Below are positions 53,485-61,013 of a DNA stretch of 64,000 bases, piece by piece; within the stretch, counting starts at the first letter, position 1, and the number at the start of each line of letters is the position of its first letter. Under the pieces are notes generated by a model that was given only the letters and a program-made list of their open reading frames with translations, searched no databases and had not been told where the DNA came from. The stretch comes from Streptomyces sp. NBC_01439 (GTDB lineage Bacteria; Actinomycetota; Actinomycetes; Streptomycetales; Streptomycetaceae), in NCBI RefSeq assembly GCF_036227605.1, contig NZ_CP109487.1, positions 3,422,001 to 3,486,000 on the forward strand, given 5' to 3'. Both the position numbers and the translations under genes were made by a program.

Positions 53485-54624
53485 GTGCGATCCATTTGGA
53501 ACGGGGCGATCTCCTTCGGCCTGGTCAGCATCCCGATCAAGCTCGTGAACGCCACCGAGAGCCACTCGATCTCCTTCCGCCAGATCCATGTGAGTGACGG
53601 CGGGCGCGTCCGGTACCGCAAGGTGTGCGAGCTGGACGGGGAGGAGGTGCCGAGCGCCGAGATCGGCAAGGGGTACGAGGAGGCCGACGGGTCGATCGTC
53701 CCGATCACGGACGAGGACCTGGCGCAGCTGCCGCTGGCGACCGCGAAGACGATCGAGATCATGTCGTTCGTACCGGCGGAGGAGATCGATCCGCTGCAGA
53801 TGGACGCGGCGTACTACCTCGCGGCGAACGGCGCCACGGCGGCGAAGCCGTACACGCTGCTGCGGGAGGCGCTCAAGCGGAGCCGGAAGGTCGCGATCGC
53901 CAAGTACGCGCTGCGGGGGCGGGAGCGGCTGGGCATGCTGCGGGTGGTGGACGACGTGATCGCGATGCACGGGCTGCTCTGGCCGGACGAGATCCGGGCG
54001 CCGGAGGGGGTGGCGCCGGAGGTCACGGTGTCCGTACGGGACGCCGAACTCGACCTGGCGGACGCGCTGATGGCGACGCTGGGAGAGGTGGAGCTGGCCT
54101 CGCTGCACGACGACTACCGGGAGGCCGTGGAGGCGCTGATCGTGGCGAAGTCGGGCGGGGCGTTCGAGCCGACGGAGGCCGCGGTGGAGCCGGCCGGCGG
54201 GCAAGTGATCGACCTGATGGCGGCGTTGGAGAAGAGCGTGCGGGCCGCGAAGGCGTCCCGGGGGGAGGCGGGGGCCGAGGCCGAAGCGGAGGCGGAAGCG
54301 GAGGTCACGCCGATTCGGCGAAAGGCGCGCGGGGGTGCGGGTACGGGTACGGGTTCGGCTGCGCCGAAGGCGGTCGGCGGGAAGAAGTCGACGGCGGCTT
54401 CGGCCAAGAAGACGGCGGCTTCGGCTGCGACGAAGAAGAAGGCGACGACCACGGGCAAGTCGGCTTCCGGCAAGTCCACTTCGGGTGCGGCGGCGACGAA
54501 GAGCACGACGAAGAGCACGGCCAGGAGCACGGCGAAGAGCACGGCCAGTACGGCGGCGGCGAAGAAGACCGGTGCGGCGGCTGCGAAGAAGGCCGCGACG
54601 CCTCGGAAGCGGACCTCTGCCTGA
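53485..54624 (+). CDS. ku: non-homologous end-joining protein Ku with histone-like tail
   Basis: 379 aa, GTG 53485 with AGGAGG 4 nt upstream. Ku core about 1-250 (MRSIWNGAISFGLVSIPIKLVNATESHSISFRQIH ... YEEADGSIVPITDEDL ... PYTLLREALKRSRKVAIAKYALRGRERLGMLRV), then a tail of about 105 residues of Lys/Ala/Thr/Ser repeats (KKSTAASAKKTAASAATKKKATTTGK, STKSTARSTAKSTAST) like histone H1 tails. Such extended Lys-rich C-termini occur in actinobacterial Ku and enhance DNA binding. Confidence 0.96.
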   Translation: MRSIWNGAISFGLVSIPIKLVNATESHSISFRQIHVSDGGRVRYRKVCELDGEEVPSAEIGKGYEEADGSIVPITDEDLAQLPLATAKTIEIMSFVPAEEIDPLQMDAAYYLAANGATAAKPYTLLREALKRSRKVAIAKYALRGRERLGMLRVVDDVIAMHGLLWPDEIRAPEGVAPEVTVSVRDAELDLADALMATLGEVELASLHDDYREAVEALIVAKSGGAFEPTEAAVEPAGGQVIDLMAALEKSVRAAKASRGEAGAEAEAEAEAEVTPIRRKARGGAGTGTGSAAPKAVGGKKSTAASAKKTAASAATKKKATTTGKSASGKSTSGAAATKSTTKSTARSTAKSTASTAAAKKTGAAAAKKAATPRKRTSA

Positions 54625-54689
54625 GCCGGAGCCTGCGTTGTGGCGGGTCGGGGCCTGCGGCGCTTCCCCCTGCCCGCCCCTTCCCGAAA

Positions 54690-54736
54690 CTGGGGCTCCG
54701 CCCCGGACCCCGCGCCTCAAACGCCGGCGAGGCTGG
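54690..54736. repeat. Streptomyces intergenic palindromic repeat
   Basis: GGGGC-TCC-GCCCC (54692-54704), then GGACCCCGCGCCTCAAACG and GCCTC/GAGGC (54714-54733). This combination is one of the commonest intergenic motifs I remember from Streptomyces genomes. It lies between convergent ku and the NERD-like gene and may aid termination. Confidence 0.6.
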
Positions 54737-54765
54737 AATACGCGGCGGAAGCGCAGGGGCGGGGC

Positions 54766-55575
54766 TCAGGGTGTGGTCGGGGTGAGCCAGGTGGTGGTGT
54801 CGCGGGCGCGGGCGAAGAGGTTTTCGACCTCCGGGGGTTTGAGCGTCGTGGGGGCTGCCGCGAGGTTCGGGGTGGCCGTCGGGGGCTGGAGGATGCGGAT
54901 GTCGCGGACGGTGGGGGCCGTTTCGACCCGCGAGGCGTCGACCAGCGCCAGCGCCGGGGTGACCTCGGTGGCCAGGGCCGCCGTGGCGAAGGCCGCCGCG
55001 CGGCGGATCCAGCGGGGGTCCGGGCGGGGTTCCGTGCGGCCCACCGTGAGCAGGAGGTCGCCGATCACCGCGCGTTGCCGGCGGCCCGGGACCGTACGCA
55101 CGCAGAAGGTCCCCGCCGGGCCGATGAGCAAGTGGTCGATGCGGCCCAGGCCCGGGAGCGGGACGCAGTGCAGGGTCCGCCACCCTTCGGGTTCCAGGGC
55201 GTCGAAGGCGTCGCCCATCCGCTGCTGCGCGGTCAGGTCCTGGCGCAGCCGGTGCCGGGCCCTGGTGCCCGCCGGGCCGTGTTCCAGTTCGCCCAGCAGG
55301 GTCTCCCCCGGGCGGTTCGGGGCCAGGTCGGCGTCCGGCGGCAGCGCGAGACGTCGCAGGTCGGAGGCGGTGGGGACCGGGGGCGGGCCGATCGAGACCG
55401 TCCCGCTCAAGTAGGGGCGCAGCGCCGCCAGGATCGCCTCGCGGTGGTCGTCCGCGAGGACGCTGATCCGGTTGGCCTGCCGGTCGTACCAGGCCACCGC
55501 CTGCCCGTCGGGCAGATTGACGTACAGCCGGCCGCGGCCGGGCCGGCCGCTCGGCAGTACCTTGAGTCCGCGCAT
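54766..55575 (-). CDS. degenerate NERD-type (nuclease-related) domain protein
   Basis: 269 aa from ATG 55575 (MRGLKVLPSGRPGRGRLYVNLPDGQAVAWYDRQANRISVL). The middle reads QRMGDAFDALEPEGWRTLHCVPLPGLGRIDHLLIGPAGTFCVRTV, matching NERD strands (...IDHLVIGPxGVFxIDTK), but the catalytic DTK is RTV, so nuclease activity is unlikely. The C-terminal part (PALALVDASRVETAPTVRDIRILQPPTATPN) has no known motif. Upstream there is a 186-bp gap to the divergent secreted-protein gene. Confidence 0.75.
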   Translation of the reverse strand: MRGLKVLPSGRPGRGRLYVNLPDGQAVAWYDRQANRISVLADDHREAILAALRPYLSGTVSIGPPPVPTASDLRRLALPPDADLAPNRPGETLLGELEHGPAGTRARHRLRQDLTAQQRMGDAFDALEPEGWRTLHCVPLPGLGRIDHLLIGPAGTFCVRTVPGRRQRAVIGDLLLTVGRTEPRPDPRWIRRAAAFATAALATEVTPALALVDASRVETAPTVRDIRILQPPTATPNLAAAPTTLKPPEVENLFARARDTTTWLTPTTP

Positions 55576-55761
55576 CGCCCTCACCCCCGCCGTCCATGGG
55601 AGCAGCCGGGGCGCCGCAGGGCAATCCCTCGGATGTGTAACGACTCCGACGGAACGTTGCGACTCCGCTGTTACACGAACGGGGCGCTGCCGCAACGGCC
55701 GGGCCCTAGGTTTGACCCGCCTGGATGGCCCAGGCCCTGACCGGCACCGAAGGACTTCTCC

Positions 55762-56466
55762 GTGAGCACCGTCAGCCGCCGCACTCTCGTTCGCGCCGCC
55801 GCCGTGACCGCATGCGCCGGAAGTCTGCTGGCGCTGCCCACCGCCGCCGCCCTGGCCGAGGGGGTCCCCGCGGCCTCGTCCGCGCACTCCGCGGCCCCGC
55901 AGGCGGTCCTCGTCAAGAGCCTCGCGCTCGCGGACGGGGTCTCGACCGCGAAGGTCTACCGCACGGCGAACGGGGTCTACCGGGCCGAGGTCCTGGCGGC
56001 CGACGGCACCAGGGCGGCCACCCTGACCAGCGGTGACGGGGTCACCGCCTTCGGCGGCTCCGGGGACCTGCACGCGGCGCTGGACTCCTCCGGACGGCTG
56101 ACCTCCTGGGTGGGCGACGTCCCGGCCCGGGGCGGCGACCACACCGTGGCGGGCGACGGTCACAAGACCGGAACCCGAGACGAGGCCCGCAACGAAGACC
56201 GCGGCGAAGACCGCGGCGAGGCCAGCAACGAAGCCCGCAACGAGGCCCGCGGCGGGCAGGTCGTGCCGGCCTCCGTTGCGCGGAAGGCGACCACCGGGGA
56301 CGCCCACGTCGTCGCCGACGGCTCCGGCGGTGGGCGGCGGCTGAGTACGCTGGCGGACGGGCCGGGCGACGGCGTGCTGCTGCTCGGCGCCGCCGGCGGG
56401 ATCGCGGCGGTCGGCGCCGCCGGGCTGGGCTTCGCGATGCTGCGCCGAGGGCGCACGGACGGCTGA
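55762..56466 (+). CDS. exported protein with Tat-like signal and C-terminal membrane anchor
   Basis: 234 aa from GTG 55762. N-terminus STVSRRTLVRAAAVTACAGSLLALPTAAALA is a signal peptide with a twin Arg (SRRTLV). The middle contains a degenerate charged repeat (DEARNEDRGEDRGEASNEARNEARG, about 137-161), and the end is a membrane helix with a short Arg-rich tail (GAAGGIAAVGAAGLGFAMLRRGRTDG). No sortase motif of the LPxTG or LAxTG form is evident. Function unknown; conserved in streptomycetes as a small secreted protein. Confidence 0.75.
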   Translation: MSTVSRRTLVRAAAVTACAGSLLALPTAAALAEGVPAASSAHSAAPQAVLVKSLALADGVSTAKVYRTANGVYRAEVLAADGTRAATLTSGDGVTAFGGSGDLHAALDSSGRLTSWVGDVPARGGDHTVAGDGHKTGTRDEARNEDRGEDRGEASNEARNEARGGQVVPASVARKATTGDAHVVADGSGGGRRLSTLADGPGDGVLLLGAAGGIAAVGAAGLGFAMLRRGRTDG

Positions 56467-56554
56467 GACCGCCACCGGGTAAATCGGCTGGACCTCCGCA
56501 TATGGTTGACGAGGTCGACCGTCGGACCGTCGCGGGCAGAAGGGCACAGGGGCT

Positions 56555-57295
56555 GTGAACAGGTTGCGCTTGCGTGTGTCCGCGCGCCCGCTGGTCCCCC
56601 TGCTCGGGCTGGTTCCGCTGCTGGCGGGCTGCGGGGACACCGGCGGGCTGGTGAGCGCCGGCTCCACGCCGACCGTGAGCGGACCCGTACATCTGTGGCC
56701 CGACCGCCGTGGGGCGTCCGTGCCGCCCGCCGATCCGGGTGGGGCCCCGCCCGAATACGTCAAGGGGATCCCGCCGGTCCGCGACCAGGACGTGCACGCC
56801 GTCGACCCGGTGGCCCTCGTCCAGGCCGAGCTGCGCACCCATCCGGACACCGAGGTCGGCACGGACGGGATGCCGCCCCGCACGGCGGCCGCGATCCAGG
56901 AGTGTCCGAAGGAGGAGGACGCGAAGGAGCCGGAGGCGTGCCCGGTGCTGAAGCCGTACTACCGGGACCTCACGGGCAACGGCAAGGACGAGCTGATCGT
57001 CGGCATCGAGTTCCCGGACAAGATGATGTCCGTACGGGTGTACACCGCCGACCCGGACGGGCGGCTGAACCGGATCATGGCGACCACGGAGACCGTCATC
57101 ACGGTGGAACTGGCCGGGCGCGACGTGATCCTGCGGGTGCCCAGCGGCAACCGCGGCTACGAGCTGGTCACCGCCTGGTCCTGGGACGAGAGGCAGCTCA
57201 CCATGCTGCCGACGCGCGAGCAGATCGTACGGGTACCCGGCAATCAGGGGGCCCCGGGCAGCCGGGAGCCCGCTCCCGTGCCGGGCCGACCGTGA
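56555..57295 (+). CDS. lipoprotein, CseA-like
   Basis: 246 aa, GTG/ATG region 56555. Lipobox LLAGC with Cys26 (PLLGLVPLLAGCGD). The mature part contains PYYRDLTGNGKDELIVGIEFPDKMMSVRVYTADPDGRLNRIMATTETVITVELAGRDVILR, similar by recollection to CseA, the lipoprotein that restrains the CseBC cell-envelope stress system. The stop overlaps the kinase start (GTGA), so the two are coupled. There is no adjacent sigE or cseB, so the name CseA would be presumptive. Confidence 0.85.
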   Translation: MNRLRLRVSARPLVPLLGLVPLLAGCGDTGGLVSAGSTPTVSGPVHLWPDRRGASVPPADPGGAPPEYVKGIPPVRDQDVHAVDPVALVQAELRTHPDTEVGTDGMPPRTAAAIQECPKEEDAKEPEACPVLKPYYRDLTGNGKDELIVGIEFPDKMMSVRVYTADPDGRLNRIMATTETVITVELAGRDVILRVPSGNRGYELVTAWSWDERQLTMLPTREQIVRVPGNQGAPGSREPAPVPGRP

Positions 57296-58545
57296 GGCCC
57301 GTGCGGCTGCCCGCCTGGACGGCCACGCTGACCTGGAAGTCGGCGTGCTTCATCGTCGTGATGTGCTGCTCGCTGGCTGCCGTGCTCGGCGCGCTCGTGC
57401 ACGTGGAGGTGACGCGGCAGACGGTGGCCACGGCGCGGGAGAAGGCTCTGGCCAAACTGCTGGAGGTCTCGCGCGCGTACGAGGCGGGCGAGCCCCTTCC
57501 GCGCGGTTCCTGGTTGGATCCCGTCGGGCTGCCGCCCGATCTGCGCACGCTCGCCGTCAGCGGGCGCCGGGGCACTCTGGTGGCGGACCACCGGGGCCGC
57601 CCGACCATGTGGGCGGCGGGCCCGGCGGACGGCCGCGCCCTCGCGACCACCGTCGACTACGGGCAGAGCGCGCGCACGATCAGCGGGCTGGACAACGCGA
57701 TCATCGGCTCCTCGCTGCTGGCGATCGGTGGCACGCTGCTGGTGGGCGCCTTCTCGGTGACCCGGGTGACCCGGCGCCTGCACCAGACGGCGGCCGTAGC
57801 CCGGCGGATCACCCAGGGCGACCTCGACGCGCGGGTGGACGACCCGCGGACGAGGACACCCTCGCGGCACCAGGACGAGGTGGCGACGGTGGCCGCGGCA
57901 CTGGACACCATGGCCGGGAGCCTGCAGGCGAAGCTGGAGAGCGAGCGGCGGTTCACGGCGGACGTGGCGCACGAGCTGCGCACCCCGCTGACGGGCCTGC
58001 AGGCGGCTTCGGAGCTGCTGCCGGAGGGGCGGCCGACGGAGCTGGTGCGCGAGCGGGTACGGACGATGCGGCAGCTGACGGAGGACCTGCTGGAGATCTC
58101 CCGGTTGGACTCGGGCAGCGAGGTGGTGGAGAGCGATCTGCACCAGCTGGGGCGGCTGGTACGCCGGGTGGTGCGGGCGTCCGGGACGGACTCGGAGGTG
58201 GTGATCGTCCGCGACGCGCACGTGGAGACGGACCGCCGGAGGCTGGAACGGGTGCTCGGGAACCTGGTGGCCAACGCCCACAAGCACGGGCGGCCGCCGG
58301 TGGTGCTGACGGTGGACGGGCCGGTGGTGACCGTACGGGACCACGGGGACGGGTTCCCCGAGTACCTGGCGGCGCACGGCCCGCAGCGCTTCCGCAGCGG
58401 GGGCAAGGGCCACGGGCTGGGCCTGACCATCGCCGTGGGGCAGGCGCGGGTGATCGGGGCGCGGCTGGAGTTCCTGGTGGCGGAGGGGGGCGGCGGGCTG
58501 GCGGTCCTGACCCTCCCCGACGACGTGCCGACGCAGGCGCCGTAG
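57292..58545 (+). CDS. sensor histidine kinase (HAMP, HisKA, HATPase), orphan
   Basis: 417 aa from GTG 57292, overlapping the lipoprotein stop. Two membrane helices (about 14-36 and 136-157) flank an extracytoplasmic loop of about 100 residues; HAMP (RVTRRLHQTAAVARRITQGDLDARV); HisKA with His227 in FTADVAHELRTPLTGLQ; HATPase_c with LGNLVANAHKHGRPPVV, VRDHGDGFPEYL and KGHGLGLTIA. A response regulator is not adjacent. CseC-like by context with the lipoprotein; the true regulator partner must be elsewhere. Confidence 0.92.
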   Translation: MRPVRLPAWTATLTWKSACFIVVMCCSLAAVLGALVHVEVTRQTVATAREKALAKLLEVSRAYEAGEPLPRGSWLDPVGLPPDLRTLAVSGRRGTLVADHRGRPTMWAAGPADGRALATTVDYGQSARTISGLDNAIIGSSLLAIGGTLLVGAFSVTRVTRRLHQTAAVARRITQGDLDARVDDPRTRTPSRHQDEVATVAAALDTMAGSLQAKLESERRFTADVAHELRTPLTGLQAASELLPEGRPTELVRERVRTMRQLTEDLLEISRLDSGSEVVESDLHQLGRLVRRVVRASGTDSEVVIVRDAHVETDRRRLERVLGNLVANAHKHGRPPVVLTVDGPVVTVRDHGDGFPEYLAAHGPQRFRSGGKGHGLGLTIAVGQARVIGARLEFLVAEGGGGLAVLTLPDDVPTQAP

Positions 58546-58580
58546 CCCCATCCACCCGCAGCACGCGCCGGCGCGACGCA

Positions 58581-58611
58581 CGGGCGGGCGGGCGGGCGGG
58601 CGGGCGGGCGG
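58581..58611. repeat. (CGGG)n tandem repeat
   Basis: CGGG repeated seven times plus CGG (58581-58611), 36 bp beyond the kinase stop. The four or more G-triplets could form a G-quadruplex. It is followed by a degenerate GACGTCAGGG-type repeat (58620-58690). Confidence 0.8.
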
Positions 58612-58662
58612 AGGTCCGGTGGGCGCCAGGGACGCCAAGAAACGTCAGCGACGCCAGGGACG

Positions 58663-58950
58663 TCAGGGGACGCGAGGGACGTCAGGGGGCGGCGTCTTCG
58701 TCCAGGGCCAGCGGAGCTTGGGCTTGGTGCCCGCGGGGCGGAAGTCGTACTTCCACCCCTTCTGCAGGCCGAGCCGCTTGGAGTGCCCCGCGGGGACGCG
58801 CTCGTACAGCAGCACCGTCGACGGGCCGCCGTCCGGTGCCGGGACGGGGATCTCGTACCACTTCGGGGGGTGTCCGGTCGGGCCGAGGAGGACGGGGAGG
58901 ACCCGGCCGTCCATCGGGCCGCCCTCGAACGGGGTCGGTTCGCTTCTCAC
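58663..58950 (-). CDS. hypothetical protein, 95 aa
   Basis: MRSEPTPFEGGPMDGRVLPVLLGPTGHPPKWYEIPVPAPDGGPSTVLLYERVPAGHSKRLGLQKGWKYDF: a small soluble protein with Trp/Tyr-rich strands. I recognise the GHPPKWYEIP and LLYER pieces as common in small Streptomyces hypotheticals but know no function. The C-terminal part is Lys/Pro-rich. ATG 58950, close to and parallel with the TetR gene (10-nt gap). Confidence 0.75.
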   Translation of the reverse strand: MRSEPTPFEGGPMDGRVLPVLLGPTGHPPKWYEIPVPAPDGGPSTVLLYERVPAGHSKRLGLQKGWKYDFRPAGTKPKLRWPWTKTPPPDVPRVP

Positions 58951-58960
58951 CCCACCAGTG

Positions 58961-59674
58961 TCACAGCAGGTGGGCGGCCTCGGACACCACCGGGATCACG
59001 CGGCGGGCCAGGACCCCGACCGGGCCGTCCGCCGATTCCAGGGCGAGGGCGGCCCGGGCGGCCGCGGCCGTCTCCGGGTCCGTGGCGGCGGTGGCCGTCA
59101 GCAGGGCGATGAACTGGTCCAGCAACCAGTCCCGGAGGTGTTCGACCTCGGGCTGCTTGCCCTCGTCGATCCAGATGAGGGAGGCCCCCTCGACGGCCGT
59201 GATCCACGTACGGACCATCATGCGCAGCCGGGGGCCGGGGGCCGGTACGCCCAGGTGGAAGAGGATCTGCTCGGCAGCGGCCCGCCGGATGCCGTCGACC
59301 GTCGCCGTGGTGCGGGAGGTCTCCACGACGCTGCCGCCCTGGAGGAGAGCGGCGAAGCCGGCGTCGTGTTCGTCGACGAAGGCGAGGTAGCGGTCCAGGG
59401 CCCGGGACAGGCGCCGGGTCAGGGGACCTTGCTGGGGTTCGGCGAAGCACAGCTCGAGGACGTCGGCGGCCGAGCGGAGGGCGGCCTCGTAGAGCTGCTG
59501 CTTGCCGCCCGGGAAGTAGCGGTAGACGAGCGGGCGGGACACCCCGGCGGCCTCGGCGACGTCGTCGAGCGAGACCTCTTCCGGCGCCCGGTGCGCGAAC
59601 AGCGAGAGGGCGGCGTCGAGGAGTTGGGCCCGCCGCTCCTCGACGCTCAGCCTGCGGTACGCGCGTACGGTCAT
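58961..59674 (-). CDS. TetR/AcrR-family transcriptional regulator
   Basis: 237 aa from ATG 59674 (MTVRAYRRLSVEERRAQLLDAALSLFAHRAPEEVSLDDVAEAAGVSRPLVYRYFPGGKQQLYEAAL); longer upstream readings lack a ribosome site and cross the GC repeats. HTH at about 25-55; ligand domain after 60 (TWITAVEGASLIWIDEGKQP). Two perfect palindromes lie about 45-80 bp upstream. Likely controls itself and the neighbouring diiron genes. Confidence 0.9.
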   Translation of the reverse strand: MTVRAYRRLSVEERRAQLLDAALSLFAHRAPEEVSLDDVAEAAGVSRPLVYRYFPGGKQQLYEAALRSAADVLELCFAEPQQGPLTRRLSRALDRYLAFVDEHDAGFAALLQGGSVVETSRTTATVDGIRRAAAEQILFHLGVPAPGPRLRMMVRTWITAVEGASLIWIDEGKQPEVEHLRDWLLDQFIALLTATAATDPETAAAARAALALESADGPVGVLARRVIPVVSEAAHLL

Positions 59675-59720
59675 GTCCGCAGCGTATCCCCGCGGGCGCC
59701 GGACGACTGGGCGTCCTGTG

Positions 59721-59756
59721 GATCGGGCCCGATCGGCGCCGGCACGGGGCCCCGTG
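59721..59756. promoter_or_regulatory. two perfect 14-bp palindromes upstream of the TetR gene
   Basis: GATCGGGCCCGATC (59721-59734) and CACGGGGCCCCGTG (59743-59756), 22 bp centre to centre, 47-82 bp upstream of the TetR start codon. Suitable as TetR operators. Confidence 0.5.
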
Positions 59757-59797
59757 TGCCGGACCCGTCCGGCCCGGACCGCGGGCGGGCGGGGTCG

Positions 59798-59861
59798 GGC
59801 GAGCAGGCGGGGCGGGCGAGCAGGCGGGGCCGGCGGGGCGGGCGAGCAGGCGGGGCCGACG
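59798..59861. repeat. GC-rich tandem repeat GGCGAGCAGGCGGGGC
   Basis: The unit GGCGAGCAGGCGGGGC occurs three times (starting near 59798, 59816 and 59842) in the spacer between the AurF-type gene stop and the TetR promoter. Confidence 0.7.
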
Positions 59862-59915
59862 GCGAACCGGCGGGTCGAGCAAGCCGGCAAGTCGGGCGGG
59901 CGTCACGCCCTTGCG

Positions 59916-60845
59916 CTACGCGAGCAGCCCCGAGCTCTGCCAGAGCCTGCGGCCGACCCCGCGCAGCACACCGATGTCGTCGAGGAAGTCGGTGAGCCGC
60001 TTCGCTCCGCTCTGCATGACCTCGCGGCGGTGGCCGCTCGCCTTCACCTGGGCGACGGCCTCGCGGCGGTCCACGCCGATGTTGTCGTAGACGGCCGGGT
60101 TCACGAAGGCCAGCGAGAAGACGCGGGCGGCCTCGCCGCAGCTGATCCGGGTGAGTTCCTGCTCCCAGCGCGGGGCCGTCAGCATCTGGCGGCGCAGTTC
60201 CTCGCGGGCGTACCGGACGTGCCGGGCCTCCTCGATGACGTGGATCCGGGTGACGCCGCGGACCAGCGGCTGGATGCGCTCGTCGGGGAAGGTCAGGCGC
60301 TGCATCCAGTCGAGGATCTCCTCGCCGAGGAGGGTGCAGGCGAAGGAGCCGGGGGTGGTGGAGACGGTCTTCAGGATCCGCGCGAGGTTGTGGTTGACGC
60401 GGGTGACCGGGTACGCGGGGGCGCCGGCCTTCTGGATCATGCGGGCGAACATCATCGAGTGGCGGCACTCGTCGGCGATCTCGGTGAGCGCGTAGCGGAC
60501 GTGGTTGCTGGTCAGGGACTTGTCGTAGATGTGCCGGACCAGGAGCTGCATGAGGATGATCTCGAACCAGATGCCGAGCGAGCCGAGCGCCGCCGCCTCG
60601 TGGCGGGAGAGGTCGATGCGCTGCTCCTCCCCCATCTTCTTCCACAGCGGGGTGTCGTAGAGGGAGAGCAGTTCCGGCGGCCAGTAGTACTTGCCCTCGA
60701 TCGGCGGGGCGTCCCAGTCGAGTTCCTTGTCGGGGTCGAAGGAGTGCTTGGCCGAGGATTCGAGGAGTCGCTCGGCTATCTGCTCGCGGTCCTTGAGCAG
60801 GCCGAGGGCGTCCCGCAGCGCAGCTCGTTCGGTCACGGTCGTCAT
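59916..60845 (-). CDS. AurF-type diiron oxygenase (p-aminobenzoate N-oxygenase family)
   Basis: 309 aa from ATG 60845 (MTTVTERAALRDALGLLKDRE); GTG 60857 is an alternative. Diiron helices: WFEIILMQLLVRHIY, TEIADECRHSMMFARM (ExxH) and IHVIEEARHVRYAREE (ExxxH-type) plus LGEEILDWMQR, matching PF11583-like enzymes that oxygenate amines or act as diiron oxygenases. Substrate unknown; in streptomycetes such genes often stand alone rather than in biosynthetic clusters. Divergent from the ferritin-like gene, so the two may form one function. Confidence 0.88.
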   Translation of the reverse strand: MTTVTERAALRDALGLLKDREQIAERLLESSAKHSFDPDKELDWDAPPIEGKYYWPPELLSLYDTPLWKKMGEEQRIDLSRHEAAALGSLGIWFEIILMQLLVRHIYDKSLTSNHVRYALTEIADECRHSMMFARMIQKAGAPAYPVTRVNHNLARILKTVSTTPGSFACTLLGEEILDWMQRLTFPDERIQPLVRGVTRIHVIEEARHVRYAREELRRQMLTAPRWEQELTRISCGEAARVFSLAFVNPAVYDNIGVDRREAVAQVKASGHRREVMQSGAKRLTDFLDDIGVLRGVGRRLWQSSGLLA

Positions 60846-61013
60846 GGGTTCGGACACCTCGTCGTCGAGTTACCGGCGGTCACTTCTTATGAGACTGCCT
60901 GTCAGCAAGACCGTCAATCCCTTGCGCACGACTTGTTGACCCCGTGTCTACCAACGTGTGACGCTGCCAACTGTCCGGTCCCACACGGCAGTACGTGAGA
61001 CGAGGGGGCGTCA
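60846..61013. promoter_or_regulatory. divergent promoter region of the two diiron genes
   Basis: 168 bp. On the minus strand TTGACG (60917-60912) could be a -35 for the AurF-type gene; on the plus strand TTGAC (60936-60940) could serve the ferritin-like gene. -10 boxes are not convincing. Confidence 0.35.

Noticed and set aside
51655..54720. A single 1021-codon frame that would fuse ligase, polymerase region and more
   Set aside because: The GTGA overlap at 52539-52542 and family boundaries show separate ligase and polymerase genes; the rest is antisense to ku.
58583..58612. CRISPR repeat
   Set aside because: It is a simple 4-bp microsatellite without spacers.
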